Below, in pieces: positions 1-5,146 of a stretch of DNA of 5,170 bases. A program made the position numbers and the translations under genes. The stretch lies in NCBI GenBank assembly GCA_027041035.1, contig JALULB010000055.1, positions 1 to 5,170 of the forward strand, in the 5' to 3' direction. Position 1 is the first letter of the stretch; the number at the start of each line of letters is the position of its first letter. Source of the stretch: Sedimenticola sp. (lineage in GTDB: Bacteria; Pseudomonadota; Gammaproteobacteria; Chromatiales; Chromatiaceae). The notes below the pieces were generated by a model, which saw only the letters and a list, made by a program, of their open reading frames with translations, did no database searches and was not told the DNA's origin.

Positions 1-179
1 ACCTGAAGGCGGCCATCGCGGGCGAAACCCACGAGTACACCGATATGTACCCGGGCATGGCCAAGGCCGCGCGCGACGAAGGCTTCGATGAGATTGCCGA
101 CTGGTTCGAGACCCTGGCGAAAGCGGAGCGTTCTCACGCGAACCGCTTCCAGAAAGCATTGGACGCGCTGGATAGCTGA
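1..179 (+). CDS. Rubrerythrin, C-terminal part (5' end outside window)
   Basis: The reading frame starts with the codon at position 3 and runs 58 codons to TGA at 177-179; the N-terminus lies upstream of the window. The visible part is the second half of the ferritin-like four-helix bundle of rubrerythrin, a cytoplasmic non-haem diiron protein that reduces hydrogen peroxide to water. Seen directly: an ExxE pair in [11 protein letters not shown] (residues 8 and 11 of the fragment) and an ExxH in [10 protein letters not shown] (residues 42 and 45). These correspond to the diiron ligands E94/E97 and E127/H130 of the Desulfovibrio enzyme. The protein stops 13 residues after that His, so there is no C-terminal rubredoxin domain as in classical rubrerythrin; an N-terminal one cannot be excluded. 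Its electron donor may therefore be a separate protein, and the Fe-S protein gene downstream is an obvious candidate (inference). A terminator follows 22 nt after the stop. Confidence 0.93.
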   Translation, partial: LKAAIAGETHEYTDMYPGMAKAARDEGFDEIADWFETLAKAERSHANRFQKALDALDS

Positions 180-200
180 GCGTTGATCGATTAGGGATTT

Positions 201-233
201 GGAGGGGCGTTTGGTTGCCCCTCCATTGCTTTT
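201..233 (+). terminator. Intrinsic terminator of the rubrerythrin gene
   Basis: A perfect 8-bp GC-rich stem, GGAGGGGC (201-208) with GCCCCTCC (217-224), has an 8-nt loop and is followed by a moderately T-rich tail (ATTGCTTTT). It lies 22 nt after the rubrerythrin stop. If it works, the Fe-S/DUF3501 pair needs its own promoter or partial read-through. Confidence 0.75.
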
Positions 234-246
234 ACCCGGAAAATTC

Positions 247-367
247 GTAACTACTCAGCTAACCGCTGAAATGCGCCAGCTCTACGTTCAAAAATGGTCA
301 TTTACACTTGTAAACTCACATTTTTTGCCTTGATCTGACGCATTTCAGCGGTGATCTGAGCAGTTAC
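247..367. repeat. 121-bp imperfect palindrome within the miniature element
   Basis: The arms pair from the outside inwards. GTAACTACTCAG (247-258) pairs with CTGAGCAGTTAC (356-367) with one mismatch. ACCGCTGAAATGCG (262-275) pairs perfectly with CGCATTTCAGCGGT (339-352). The A-rich and T-rich tracts near 289-297 and 319-327 face each other, and TTTACA (301-306) pairs with TGTAAA (309-314) across a 2-nt centre at 307-308. The whole segment can fold as one long hairpin in either strand. Its right arm (356-367) is a second copy of the element end at 388-399, so the borders of the true unit are ambiguous. Confidence 0.85.
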
Positions 368-399
368 CCATGTTTTAGACGACTATGCTGAATAGTTAC
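247..399. mobile_element. Miniature inverted-repeat element (MITE), IS66-like ends, 153 bp
   Basis: The left end GTAACTACTCAG (247-258) is the inverse of the right end CTGAATAGTTAC (388-399) with one mismatch in 12. The 8-mer GAAAATTC lies immediately outside both ends (239-246 and 400-407), as expected for a target-site duplication. Ends starting GTAA together with 8-bp duplications are the hallmark of IS66-family insertion sequences, so this may be a non-autonomous relative mobilised by such a transposase (inference). There is no coding capacity. Most of the interior (to 367) is one long palindrome, listed separately. The base composition (A/T-rich core) differs from the neighbouring genes. 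The element sits between the rubrerythrin terminator and the Fe-S gene. Confidence 0.72.
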
Positions 400-461
400 G
401 AAAATTCACGCATTGCGCGCGCCCTCATCGCGCGGATCCGCGAAATGTCCGGGTTAACAAG

Positions 462-509
462 AGGTTTTCCATCAGTCCACGGATATACCCGAGGGTTGAT
501 GGAAGACCT
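462..509 (+). promoter_or_regulatory. Strong 48-nt hairpin in the leader of the Fe-S gene
   Basis: Positions 462-478 pair with 493-509 over 17 consecutive base pairs, three of them G-T wobbles. After one mismatch, 480-482 pair with 489-491, leaving a 6-nt loop (ATATAC). The core arms are TTCCATCA (467-474) and TGATGGAA (497-504). It ends 26 nt before the ATG at 536. No T-run follows, so it is not a standard intrinsic terminator. It could be an RNA-level control element, an mRNA-stabilising structure or a REP-like dispersed repeat. The structure is seen in the sequence; the role is unknown. Confidence 0.55.
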
Positions 510-535
510 TTCACACAAGCGAGGCAGACAGAACC

Positions 536-1861
536 ATGGCGACAGTACGCGAAGGCAGCCTGGAAGCGCCGACCCGGCATCCGATCGACTGGCAAGACGA
601 GACATTCTGGGACGAGAAGAATCTGTTCAGTGAACTGGAGCGTGTGTTCGATATCTGTCATGGCTGTCGTCGTTGCGTCAGCCTGTGCAACGCCTTTCCG
701 ACCTTGTTCGACCTGGTGGACGAAAGCGACACGATGGAGGTCGACGGCGTCGCCAAGGAGGATTACTGGCGGGTCGTGGATCACTGCTATCTGTGCGATC
801 TGTGCTTTCTGACCAAATGCCCCTATGTGCCCCCGCATGAATGGGATGTGGATTTCCCGCATCTGATGCTGCGCGCCAAGGCGGTGCATTTCCGCAAGGA
901 AGGCACCAGCTTTCGCAACAAGGTGCTCAGCGCGACCGATACCGTCGGCAGGCTGGCCGGCATCCCGATCGTCGTCCAGGCGGTGAACGCGGTGAACCGT
1001 TCGGATGGTTTCCGTGAAATCCTCGAGGCCGAGTTCGGCATCGCCAAGGGTGCGCGCCTGCCGAAGTATCACAGCGATACCCTACGCAAGCGGTTCCGTC
1101 CGGTCAGCGGCGACGCGCGGCCAACCGATGGCACAACTGGCAAGGTTGCGCTGTTCGCGACCTGCTATGGCAACTACAACGACCCGCGCATCGGCCTGGA
1201 TCTGGTGCGCGTGCTGGAGCACAACGGCATTCCGGTCGTGCTGGCGGACAAGGAACAATGCTGCGGCATGCCGAAGCTGGAGCTGGGGGATCTGGAATCG
1301 GTGAAGAAAGCCAAGGAGGCGAACATTCCCGCGCTGGCGAAGCTGGTCGACGCCGGCCACGACATCATCGCGCCGGTGCCCTCCTGCGTGCTGATGTTCA
1401 AGCAGGAACTGCCACTGATGTTTCCGGACGATGCCGAGGTCGCCAAGGTCGCCGCAGCGATCTTCGATCCCTTCGAGTACCTGGCATTGCGCCACAAGGG
1501 TGGCGAGCTGAATACTGACTTCAAGCAGCCGCTGGGCAAGGTCGCCTACCATGTCGCCTGCCATCAACGCGTGCAGCGTATCGGCATGAAAACCCGCGAC
1601 ATGCTGCAACTGGTGCCGGATACCGAGGTCATCGCCATCGAGCGCTGTTCCGGCCACGACGGCACCTATGCGGTGAAGAAGGAGTTTCACGAATACGCGA
1701 TGAAGATCGGTCGGCCGGTGTTCAAGCGGGTGAAACAGGCCGAGGCGGATCATTACACCAGTGATTGCGCCATGGCCGGCGAACACATCGCCAACGGCCT
1801 GGATGACGGTAGCGAACCGGAACATCCGATAACCCTGATGAGAATAGCCTACGGAATATGA
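536..1861 (+). CDS. Heterodisulfide reductase-related Fe-S oxidoreductase (two [4Fe-4S] motifs plus two CCG-type domains)
   Basis: This 441-aa soluble protein resembles GlpC, LutA and HdrD-type proteins, which pass electrons through Fe-S clusters. The N-terminal ferredoxin-like part has C41-x2-C44-x2-C47-x3-C51 (CHGCRRCVSLC) and C84-x2-C87-x2-C90-x4-C95-P, enough for two [4Fe-4S] clusters. CCG domain 1 has C210, then CCG at 242-244 (31 residues between), then C284 (VPSC). CCG domain 2 has C342, then CSG at 371-373 in place of CCG, then C411 (SDC). No flavin domain, signal peptide or membrane segment is visible. Start chosen: ATG 536 gives the natural N-terminus, with a weak GAGG 11 nt upstream. 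The stop overlaps the DUF3501 start as ATGA, so the two are translationally coupled. With rubrerythrin upstream, a role as electron donor in peroxide reduction is plausible but inferred; the physiological substrate is unknown. From memory, similar proteins co-occur with DUF3501 in many Proteobacteria. Confidence 0.9.
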   Translation: MATVREGSLEAPTRHPIDWQDETFWDEKNLFSELERVFDICHGCRRCVSLCNAFPTLFDLVDESDTMEVDGVAKEDYWRVVDHCYLCDLCFLTKCPYVPPHEWDVDFPHLMLRAKAVHFRKEGTSFRNKVLSATDTVGRLAGIPIVVQAVNAVNRSDGFREILEAEFGIAKGARLPKYHSDTLRKRFRPVSGDARPTDGTTGKVALFATCYGNYNDPRIGLDLVRVLEHNGIPVVLADKEQCCGMPKLELGDLESVKKAKEANIPALAKLVDAGHDIIAPVPSCVLMFKQELPLMFPDDAEVAKVAAAIFDPFEYLALRHKGGELNTDFKQPLGKVAYHVACHQRVQRIGMKTRDMLQLVPDTEVIAIERCSGHDGTYAVKKEFHEYAMKIGRPVFKRVKQAEADHYTSDCAMAGEHIANGLDDGSEPEHPITLMRIAYGI

Positions 1862-2448
1862 TGATGAATAAGCTCACGCGCGCAGACCTTTTTTCACTGG
1901 AGAGATATGCCGAGGTTCGTCCCGAATTCCGTGCCCGGGTGATGAGCCACAAGCAGAACCGTCAGTTGCCGATCGGCGATCATGCGACCCTCTACTTCGA
2001 GGATACTCTGACCATGCAGTATCAGGTGCAGGAGATGCTACGTATCGAACGCATCTTCGAAGCCGCGGGTATCGAAGAGGAGCTGGAAGCCTACAACCCG
2101 CTGATTCCGGATGGCGACAATTGGAAAGCGACCTTCATGCTGGAGTATCCCGACGAGGATGAACGACGCGATGCGTTGACCCGGCTGGTCGGCATCGAGG
2201 ACAAGGTCTGGATGCGTGTCGATGGCTTCGACCCGGTATGGGCGATCGCCGACGAGGATCTGGAGCGCGCGGACGAGGGCAAGACCTCCTCCGTGCATTT
2301 CATGCGCTTCCAGTTGAGTCCCGGCATGGTCGACGCCGCCCGGGCCGGCAAGGCGATCAGCGCCGGTATCGATCACCCGGAGTACAACGCGGTGGTCGCG
2401 CCGATAGCGGAAAACATCCGCGCGTCGCTGGCCGAGGATCTGGGCTGA
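1858..2448 (+). CDS. DUF3501 family protein
   Basis: A 196-aa protein that I recognise as the DUF3501 family from its conserved blocks: KLTRADLFSLERYAEVRPEF near the N-terminus, TLYFEDTLTMQYQVQEMLRI at about 44-63, NPLIPDGDNWKATFMLEYP at 80-98, VGIEDKVW at 111-118 and KTSSVHFMRFQLSP at 142-155. The family has no known biochemical function. There are no cysteines, no membrane segments and no signal peptide, so it is probably a cytoplasmic accessory protein rather than an Fe-S carrier. H31, H42, H147 and H173 are the only histidines. The ATG at 1858 overlaps the stop of the Fe-S gene (ATGA). Two more in-frame ATGs follow at once (1861, 1864), so the exact start is uncertain by two residues. Strict coupling to the Fe-S gene suggests the two proteins act together, perhaps as a complex (inference). 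Confidence 0.88.
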   Translation: MMMNKLTRADLFSLERYAEVRPEFRARVMSHKQNRQLPIGDHATLYFEDTLTMQYQVQEMLRIERIFEAAGIEEELEAYNPLIPDGDNWKATFMLEYPDEDERRDALTRLVGIEDKVWMRVDGFDPVWAIADEDLERADEGKTSSVHFMRFQLSPGMVDAARAGKAISAGIDHPEYNAVVAPIAENIRASLAEDLG

Positions 2449-2629
2449 TACTGTATAGTCCCCGTCAGCGAAACCACGGGGCTCTCGCCCGCGCCCTTCC
2501 GCCTCTGGCGGCGTTGTCCATCGTTGTGGGGAATGGCCTCGGGATCTCCTCGCGTCTTGCCAAGGACGTAATGGCTCGCACGCTGGAATCCCGATGGTTG
2601 GCTGGCGGAGGCTATACCGGCTGAGCGGT
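2449..2629. other. Convergent intergenic spacer without a recognisable gene
   Basis: This is 181 bp between the end of the DUF3501 gene (+) and the end of fabA (-). It holds a 6-bp GC hairpin (CCCCGT 2460-2465 with ACGGGG 2476-2481, 10-nt loop) just after the DUF3501 stop, and a short CCGCC-TCT-GGCGG hairpin (2499-2511). TCGGGAT (2539-2545) and ATCCCGA (2588-2594) form a distant 7-bp inverted repeat. None is followed by a T-run on either strand, so I do not call an intrinsic terminator. Termination may be Rho-dependent. I see no RNA gene or protein remnant. Confidence 0.5.
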
Positions 2630-3145
2630 TCAGAAATCATCCGTAGATTTGAACAGGCCGACGCGCAGATCCTTGGCCTTGTAGATCTCGCGGCCATCCA
2701 CCTCCATGCGGCCATCGGCGATGCCGAGTATCAGTGCGCGTGCGATCACACGCTTGATATCGATGTGGTAGGTGACCTTTTTCGCGCTTGGCAGCACCTG
2801 GCCAGTGAACTTGACCTCGCCGACACCGAGCGCGCGACCCTTCCCGGGGTGGCCGCTCCAGACCTGGAAGAAACCGAGCAGTTGCCACAGGGCGTCCAGG
2901 CCGAGGCAGCCGGGCATGACCGGATCGCCGGGGAAATGGCAGGCGAAAAACCACAGGTCGGGGTTGATATCCAGTTCGGCGATAATCTCGCCGCGACCAT
3001 GGGCGCCGCCTTCATCGGTGATCTTGACGATTCTGTCCATCATCAACATGTTGCCGACCGGCAGCTGGGCGTTGCCTTCGCCAAACATCCTGCCGTAGCC
3101 ACATTCAAGCAGCGCTTCTTTGTCGAATGATTCGGTTTTCGCCAT
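2630..3145 (-). CDS. fabA: 3-hydroxydecanoyl-[ACP] dehydratase/isomerase FabA
   Basis: FabA dehydrates 3-hydroxydecanoyl-ACP to trans-2-decenoyl-ACP and isomerises it to cis-3-decenoyl-ACP. This is the branch point of anaerobic unsaturated fatty acid synthesis (cytosolic homodimer, hot-dog fold). The 171-aa product matches E. coli FabA (172 aa) almost throughout. Seen: [19 protein letters not shown] at 29-47, the catalytic His70 in [16 protein letters not shown], the catalytic Asp84 in [26 protein letters not shown] at 101-119, and the C-terminal [13 protein letters not shown]. The start is ATG at 3145: the family begins here, and GGAAGG lies just upstream. A longer in-frame start at 3217 would add 24 unrelated residues. 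fabB is not adjacent in this window. The gene reads towards the DUF3501 gene (tail to tail) and probably has its own promoter. Confidence 0.97.
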   Translation of the reverse strand: MAKTESFDKEALLECGYGRMFGEGNAQLPVGNMLMMDRIVKITDEGGAHGRGEIIAELDINPDLWFFACHFPGDPVMPGCLGLDALWQLLGFFQVWSGHPGKGRALGVGEVKFTGQVLPSAKKVTYHIDIKRVIARALILGIADGRMEVDGREIYKAKDLRVGLFKSTDDF

Positions 3146-3172
3146 GATCCTTCCAAGGGATAAAAACCGCCT

Positions 3173-3201
3173 AGTTTGTTGGCTTGGAGTCCACTTGTCA
3201 A
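3173..3201 (-). promoter_or_regulatory. Candidate sigma70 promoter of fabA
   Basis: On the minus strand a perfect -35 TTGACA (3196-3201) is followed by a 17-nt spacer and CAAACT (3173-3178, 3 of 6 matches to TATAAT). The start site would lie about 20 nt upstream of the fabA ATG. The -10 is weak, which would fit an activator-dependent promoter such as FadR-activated fabA in E. coli, but I could not identify a FadR or FabR site. Confidence 0.45.
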
Positions 3202-3274
3202 ATCGGCCTGGACACAATGCCCGGCATGCGGCTTTCCCGCCGAGGAGGCCTGTCGCCGCCGACTCAGTGATTAC

Positions 3275-3838
3275 TCAGCAAGCCTCGGAATACTTCTCCC
3301 AGCGGCGTCCGCTGAACAGTGTGTCCAGCGGTGTATCCGCGATATGGTTGGTGTAGTTGCTCAGGGTTTTCATGCCGACGCCGGTGACGACGTCGAGTAT
3401 TGTCTGGCGGCTATAACCGACGCGTAGCAAGGCCTTTATGTCATCCTCGTTGATCAAGCCACGCCGCTGCACCACGCGCGCGGTGAAATCACGCAATGCC
3501 TCCAGGCGGCGGTTGGGGATCGTCGTGTCGTCGCGTATCGCGTTGGTGATCGCCGGATCCACGTTGATCATGTCGGCGATCGTCGAATGCGCGGCAAGGC
3601 AGTAATCGCACTCGTTGACGCGGCTGGTGGTAAGCAGCACGACCTGTTGTTCGGCTGGACTCAGCGAAGATCGTTCGAAGCATTGCGCGAGTGCGGTATA
3701 GGCGCTGAGCAGCGCCGGGGATTCGGCCATGACGCCGATCAGGTTCGGCAGAAAACCAAATTTATTCTCGGTTGCATCCAGCAGCGGAAGCGTTTCGGTG
3801 GGCGCGGATGCCGGATCGTGGACAGGGAACTGGCTCAT
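3275..3838 (-). CDS. AhpD-like carboxymuconolactone decarboxylase family protein (peroxidase-related)
   Basis: A 187-aa all-helical protein of the CMD/AhpD fold. The redox signature is E76-C77-D78-Y79-C80-x3-H84 (NECDYCLAAHS), the ExCxYCxxxH motif of AhpD in which the CxxC dithiol and His form the peroxidase/disulfide-reductase centre. The C-terminal block NYTNHIADTPLDTLF (161-175) is typical of the 'uncharacterised peroxidase-related enzyme' subgroup rather than of true AhpD or of 4-carboxymuconolactone decarboxylase. No signal peptide; cytoplasmic. The start at 3838 has an AGGAG 6 nt upstream. The likely role is thiol-dependent reduction of (alkyl) hydroperoxides. The physiological electron donor is unknown, and no ahpC or regulator gene is next to it. 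It lies 129 nt upstream of fabA on the same strand, with no clear terminator between, so some read-through into fabA is possible. Confidence 0.88.
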   Translation of the reverse strand: MSQFPVHDPASAPTETLPLLDATENKFGFLPNLIGVMAESPALLSAYTALAQCFERSSLSPAEQQVVLLTTSRVNECDYCLAAHSTIADMINVDPAITNAIRDDTTIPNRRLEALRDFTARVVQRRGLINEDDIKALLRVGYSRQTILDVVTGVGMKTLSNYTNHIADTPLDTLFSGRRWEKYSEAC

Positions 3839-4022
3839 GGTTGTCTCCTGGTGATGGATGTGTCAAATGGGCGGGAATAGACCGTTCAGTTAACCATTGA
3901 CCTTGTACGTGAAGGGTTTATTTCATTCGGGTTGGTTTTGTGATGTCCGAGGCTGCACGGTATGACTTACAATGAGGATACTAGTAGACCGGTTGGTAAA
4001 TTTCAAGTCGCGGCATCGCAGG
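3839..4022. other. Upstream region of the AhpD-like gene
   Basis: About 180 bp between the AhpD-like gene start and the yccA terminator. It holds the AGGAG ribosome binding site (3845-3849), an A/T-richer stretch around 3917-3940 and the promoter candidate at 3978-4006. I see no protein-coding or RNA gene. The plus-strand reading frame that begins here and runs through yccA is an antisense shadow. Confidence 0.5.
3978..4006 (-). promoter_or_regulatory. Candidate sigma70 promoter of the AhpD-like gene
   Basis: On the minus strand TTGAAA (4001-4006, 5 of 6 to consensus) and TAGTAT (3978-3983, 4 of 6) are separated by 17 nt. This implies a leader of roughly 130 nt before the ATG at 3838. It lies just past the yccA terminator, as expected for an independent transcription unit. 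Based on pattern only. Confidence 0.4.
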
Positions 4023-4057
4023 GATAAAAAAACCGGCACGCGGCCGGTTTTTTTATC
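4023..4057 (-). terminator. Strong bidirectional intrinsic terminator after yccA
   Basis: A perfect 15-bp stem (4023-4037 with 4043-4057) contains CCGGC/GCCGG with a 5-nt loop ACGCG, flanked by A7 (4026-4032) and T7 (4048-4054). Read on the minus strand, the A7 becomes the U-tract. It starts 38 nt after the yccA stop. It is symmetric and so would terminate in both directions, insulating yccA from the AhpD-like gene. Confidence 0.95.
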
Positions 4058-4094
4058 GGATCGCCGGATTCAACGGCTGTATATCATGATGGAA

Positions 4095-4763
4095 TCAATC
4101 TTCGCCGCCAAATATGCCCAGCAACTGCAACAGGCTGAGGAACAGGTTGTAGATGCTGACGAACAGGCCAACGGTAGCGCGGATATAGTTGGTTTCGCCA
4201 CCCTGCACCAGCTCGCTGACCTGATACAGAATCATGCCCGACATCAGCAGGATGAAGGCGACGGATACCACCAGCGACAGCGACGGCAGGTTGAAGATCG
4301 CCGCGCCAATACCCGCGAGGAATGCAACCATCACGCCGACCACGAGAAAGCCGCTCAGGAAGCTGAAATCCTTGCGTGTGGTCATCACGTATCCGGCCAG
4401 GCCAAGGGTGATGACGCCGGTGCCGCCCATCGCCAGCATGACCAATTCGGTGCCATTGCTGAACATCTGGGTATAGGCGTTGATGATCGGGCCGATGGTC
4501 AGGCCCATGAAGCCGGTCAGCGCAAAAACCGCCGCCAGGCCCCAGGGCGAGTTTGCCAGTTTCTCGGTCAGGAACAGCAGGCCGTAGAAGCCGATCAGCG
4601 TAATTATCAGGCCAGGGTGGCGCCAGTTCATCTCCATGGAAAGCCACGCCGTGAATGCGCTGAACAGCAATGCGGCCGACAGCAGGATGAAGGTGTTCTT
4701 CATCACCTTGTTTATCGCCAGGGTGGATTCACCGGCGCGAACCACAGTGTTTTCAAATGCCAT
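4095..4763 (-). CDS. yccA: BI-1 family inner-membrane protein YccA (FtsH modulator)
   Basis: A 222-aa polytopic membrane protein of the Bax inhibitor-1/TMBIM family, closest to E. coli YccA (219 aa). YccA is a substrate and inhibitor of the membrane protease FtsH and affects turnover of SecY. About seven hydrophobic segments are visible, near residues 23-42, 51-67, 75-95, 106-126, 133-153, 161-183 and 196-216. Family blocks seen: NKVMKNTFILLS (18-29), GLIITLIGFYGLLFLT (51-66), YVMTTRKDFSFL (125-136), and GGETNYIRATVGLF (188-201) followed by VSIYNLFLSLL, the most conserved part shared with YccA. It ends in acidic GGED. Start ATG 4763 matches the family length; an AAGGGAG Shine-Dalgarno lies 10 nt upstream. 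It is a single-gene unit with its own promoter (4840-4867) and terminator (4023-4057). Confidence 0.93.
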   Translation of the reverse strand: MAFENTVVRAGESTLAINKVMKNTFILLSAALLFSAFTAWLSMEMNWRHPGLIITLIGFYGLLFLTEKLANSPWGLAAVFALTGFMGLTIGPIINAYTQMFSNGTELVMLAMGGTGVITLGLAGYVMTTRKDFSFLSGFLVVGVMVAFLAGIGAAIFNLPSLSLVVSVAFILLMSGMILYQVSELVQGGETNYIRATVGLFVSIYNLFLSLLQLLGIFGGED

Positions 4764-4839
4764 GTTTTTCTTTCTCCCTTGGGATTTGGTAGTGTCTACA
4801 ATCTCATGCCATAGACAGCGGATGGTGGGTATTGTTCAG

Positions 4840-4867
4840 AGCATACCGTGACTTTTCGGCGGGTCAA
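4840..4867 (-). promoter_or_regulatory. Candidate sigma70 promoter of yccA
   Basis: On the minus strand TTGACC (4862-4867, 5 of 6) and TATGCT (4840-4845, 4 of 6) are spaced 16 nt apart, giving a leader of about 70 nt. The -35 is overlapped by an inverted repeat GTCAA (4863-4867) / TTGAC (4876-4880) with 8 nt between, which could be an operator half-site pair. Confidence 0.5.
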
Positions 4868-4907
4868 GCGTTGAGTTGACGCGGTGAATCGAGGCTACGT
4901 GGAATGC

Positions 4908-4919
4908 CGCCGCGCGGCG
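4908..4919. repeat. 12-bp GC palindrome
   Basis: CGCCGCGCGGCG is a perfect palindrome between the yccA promoter and the right-hand miniature element. It has no loop and no T-run, and no gene on either side clearly needs it. It may be chance in GC-rich DNA. Confidence 0.3.
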
Positions 4920-4931
4920 TCGTGACCCTGA

Positions 4932-5146
4932 CTAGGAGGCTGTCCGAGAATAGAGAGTCTACTCGGCAATTGCTCCTGCATTGCTCTACCTACCTACATC
5001 CCTGTAGGCGTGCGGAAAAGCTGAATTTGGCTGGATTCCTCCCTGATTCTCGTTAAATAGCGCAACTATTCGCCTCAAATCAGGGAGACATCCCGCTCAA
5101 ATCAGCTTTCCCTCGCTACGGCTTCTATTCTCGGACAACCTCCTAG
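4932..5146. mobile_element. Second miniature inverted-repeat element, 215 bp, CTAG borders
   Basis: Positions 4932-4954 and 5124-5146 are 23-bp terminal inverted repeats with a single mismatch; the ends read CTAGGAGGCTGTCCGAGAAT. CTAG stands at both borders (4932-4935, 5143-5146). Because CTAG is self-complementary, it may be a 4-bp target duplication rather than part of the repeat; insertion at CTAG/YTAR sites is known for IS5-type elements. The interior has no gene but is itself folded. CTCCCTGATT (5039-5048) pairs with AATCAGGGAG (5078-5087), GGAT (5033-5036) with ATCC (5090-5093), 5014-5029 with 5098-5111 allowing bulges, and AATAG (5056-5060) with CTATT (5066-5070). It is unrelated in sequence to the element at 247-399. 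The parent transposon family is not certain. Confidence 0.75.

Noticed and set aside
431..442. CGCGGATCCGCG, 12-bp perfect palindrome upstream of the Fe-S gene
   Set aside because: Could be a regulator site but has no matching second copy or known consensus; short GC palindromes occur by chance here.
385..633. 82-aa plus-strand frame across the miniature element end and the start of the Fe-S gene
   Set aside because: It overlaps the Fe-S gene in another frame, begins in the element end and has no family resemblance. Part of its sequence is just the translated hairpin.
425..1072. 215-aa open frame on the minus strand, antisense to the Fe-S gene
   Set aside because: No recognisable family; it overlaps a gene with clear cysteine motifs on the other strand. 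Long antisense frames are expected in GC-rich coding DNA.
1082..1825. 247-aa open frame on the minus strand, antisense to the Fe-S gene
   Set aside because: Same reason: a codon-position shadow of the real gene, with low-complexity His/Arg/Gln-rich composition and no motif.
2460..2481. Intrinsic terminator for the DUF3501 gene
   Set aside because: Only a 6-bp stem with a 10-nt loop and a C-rich, not T-rich, tail.
2038..2715. 225-aa minus-strand frame covering the DUF3501 gene and the spacer
   Set aside because: It overlaps both the DUF3501 gene and the 3' end of fabA, and its product resembles no protein family.
2594..3130. 178-aa plus-strand frame antisense to fabA
   Set aside because: Shadow of fabA, whose catalytic residues and full-length match are unambiguous.
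3146..3217. N-terminal extension of FabA from an upstream ATG at 3217
   Set aside because: The extra 24 residues do not resemble FabA; the ATG at 3145 has a good ribosome binding site and gives the family length. The extension would also cover the promoter candidate.
3972..4814. 280-aa plus-strand frame running through the terminator and antisense to yccA
   Set aside because: The product is rich in Gln/His/Ala with no motif, it crosses a strong bidirectional terminator, and the minus strand encodes a clear BI-1 protein.
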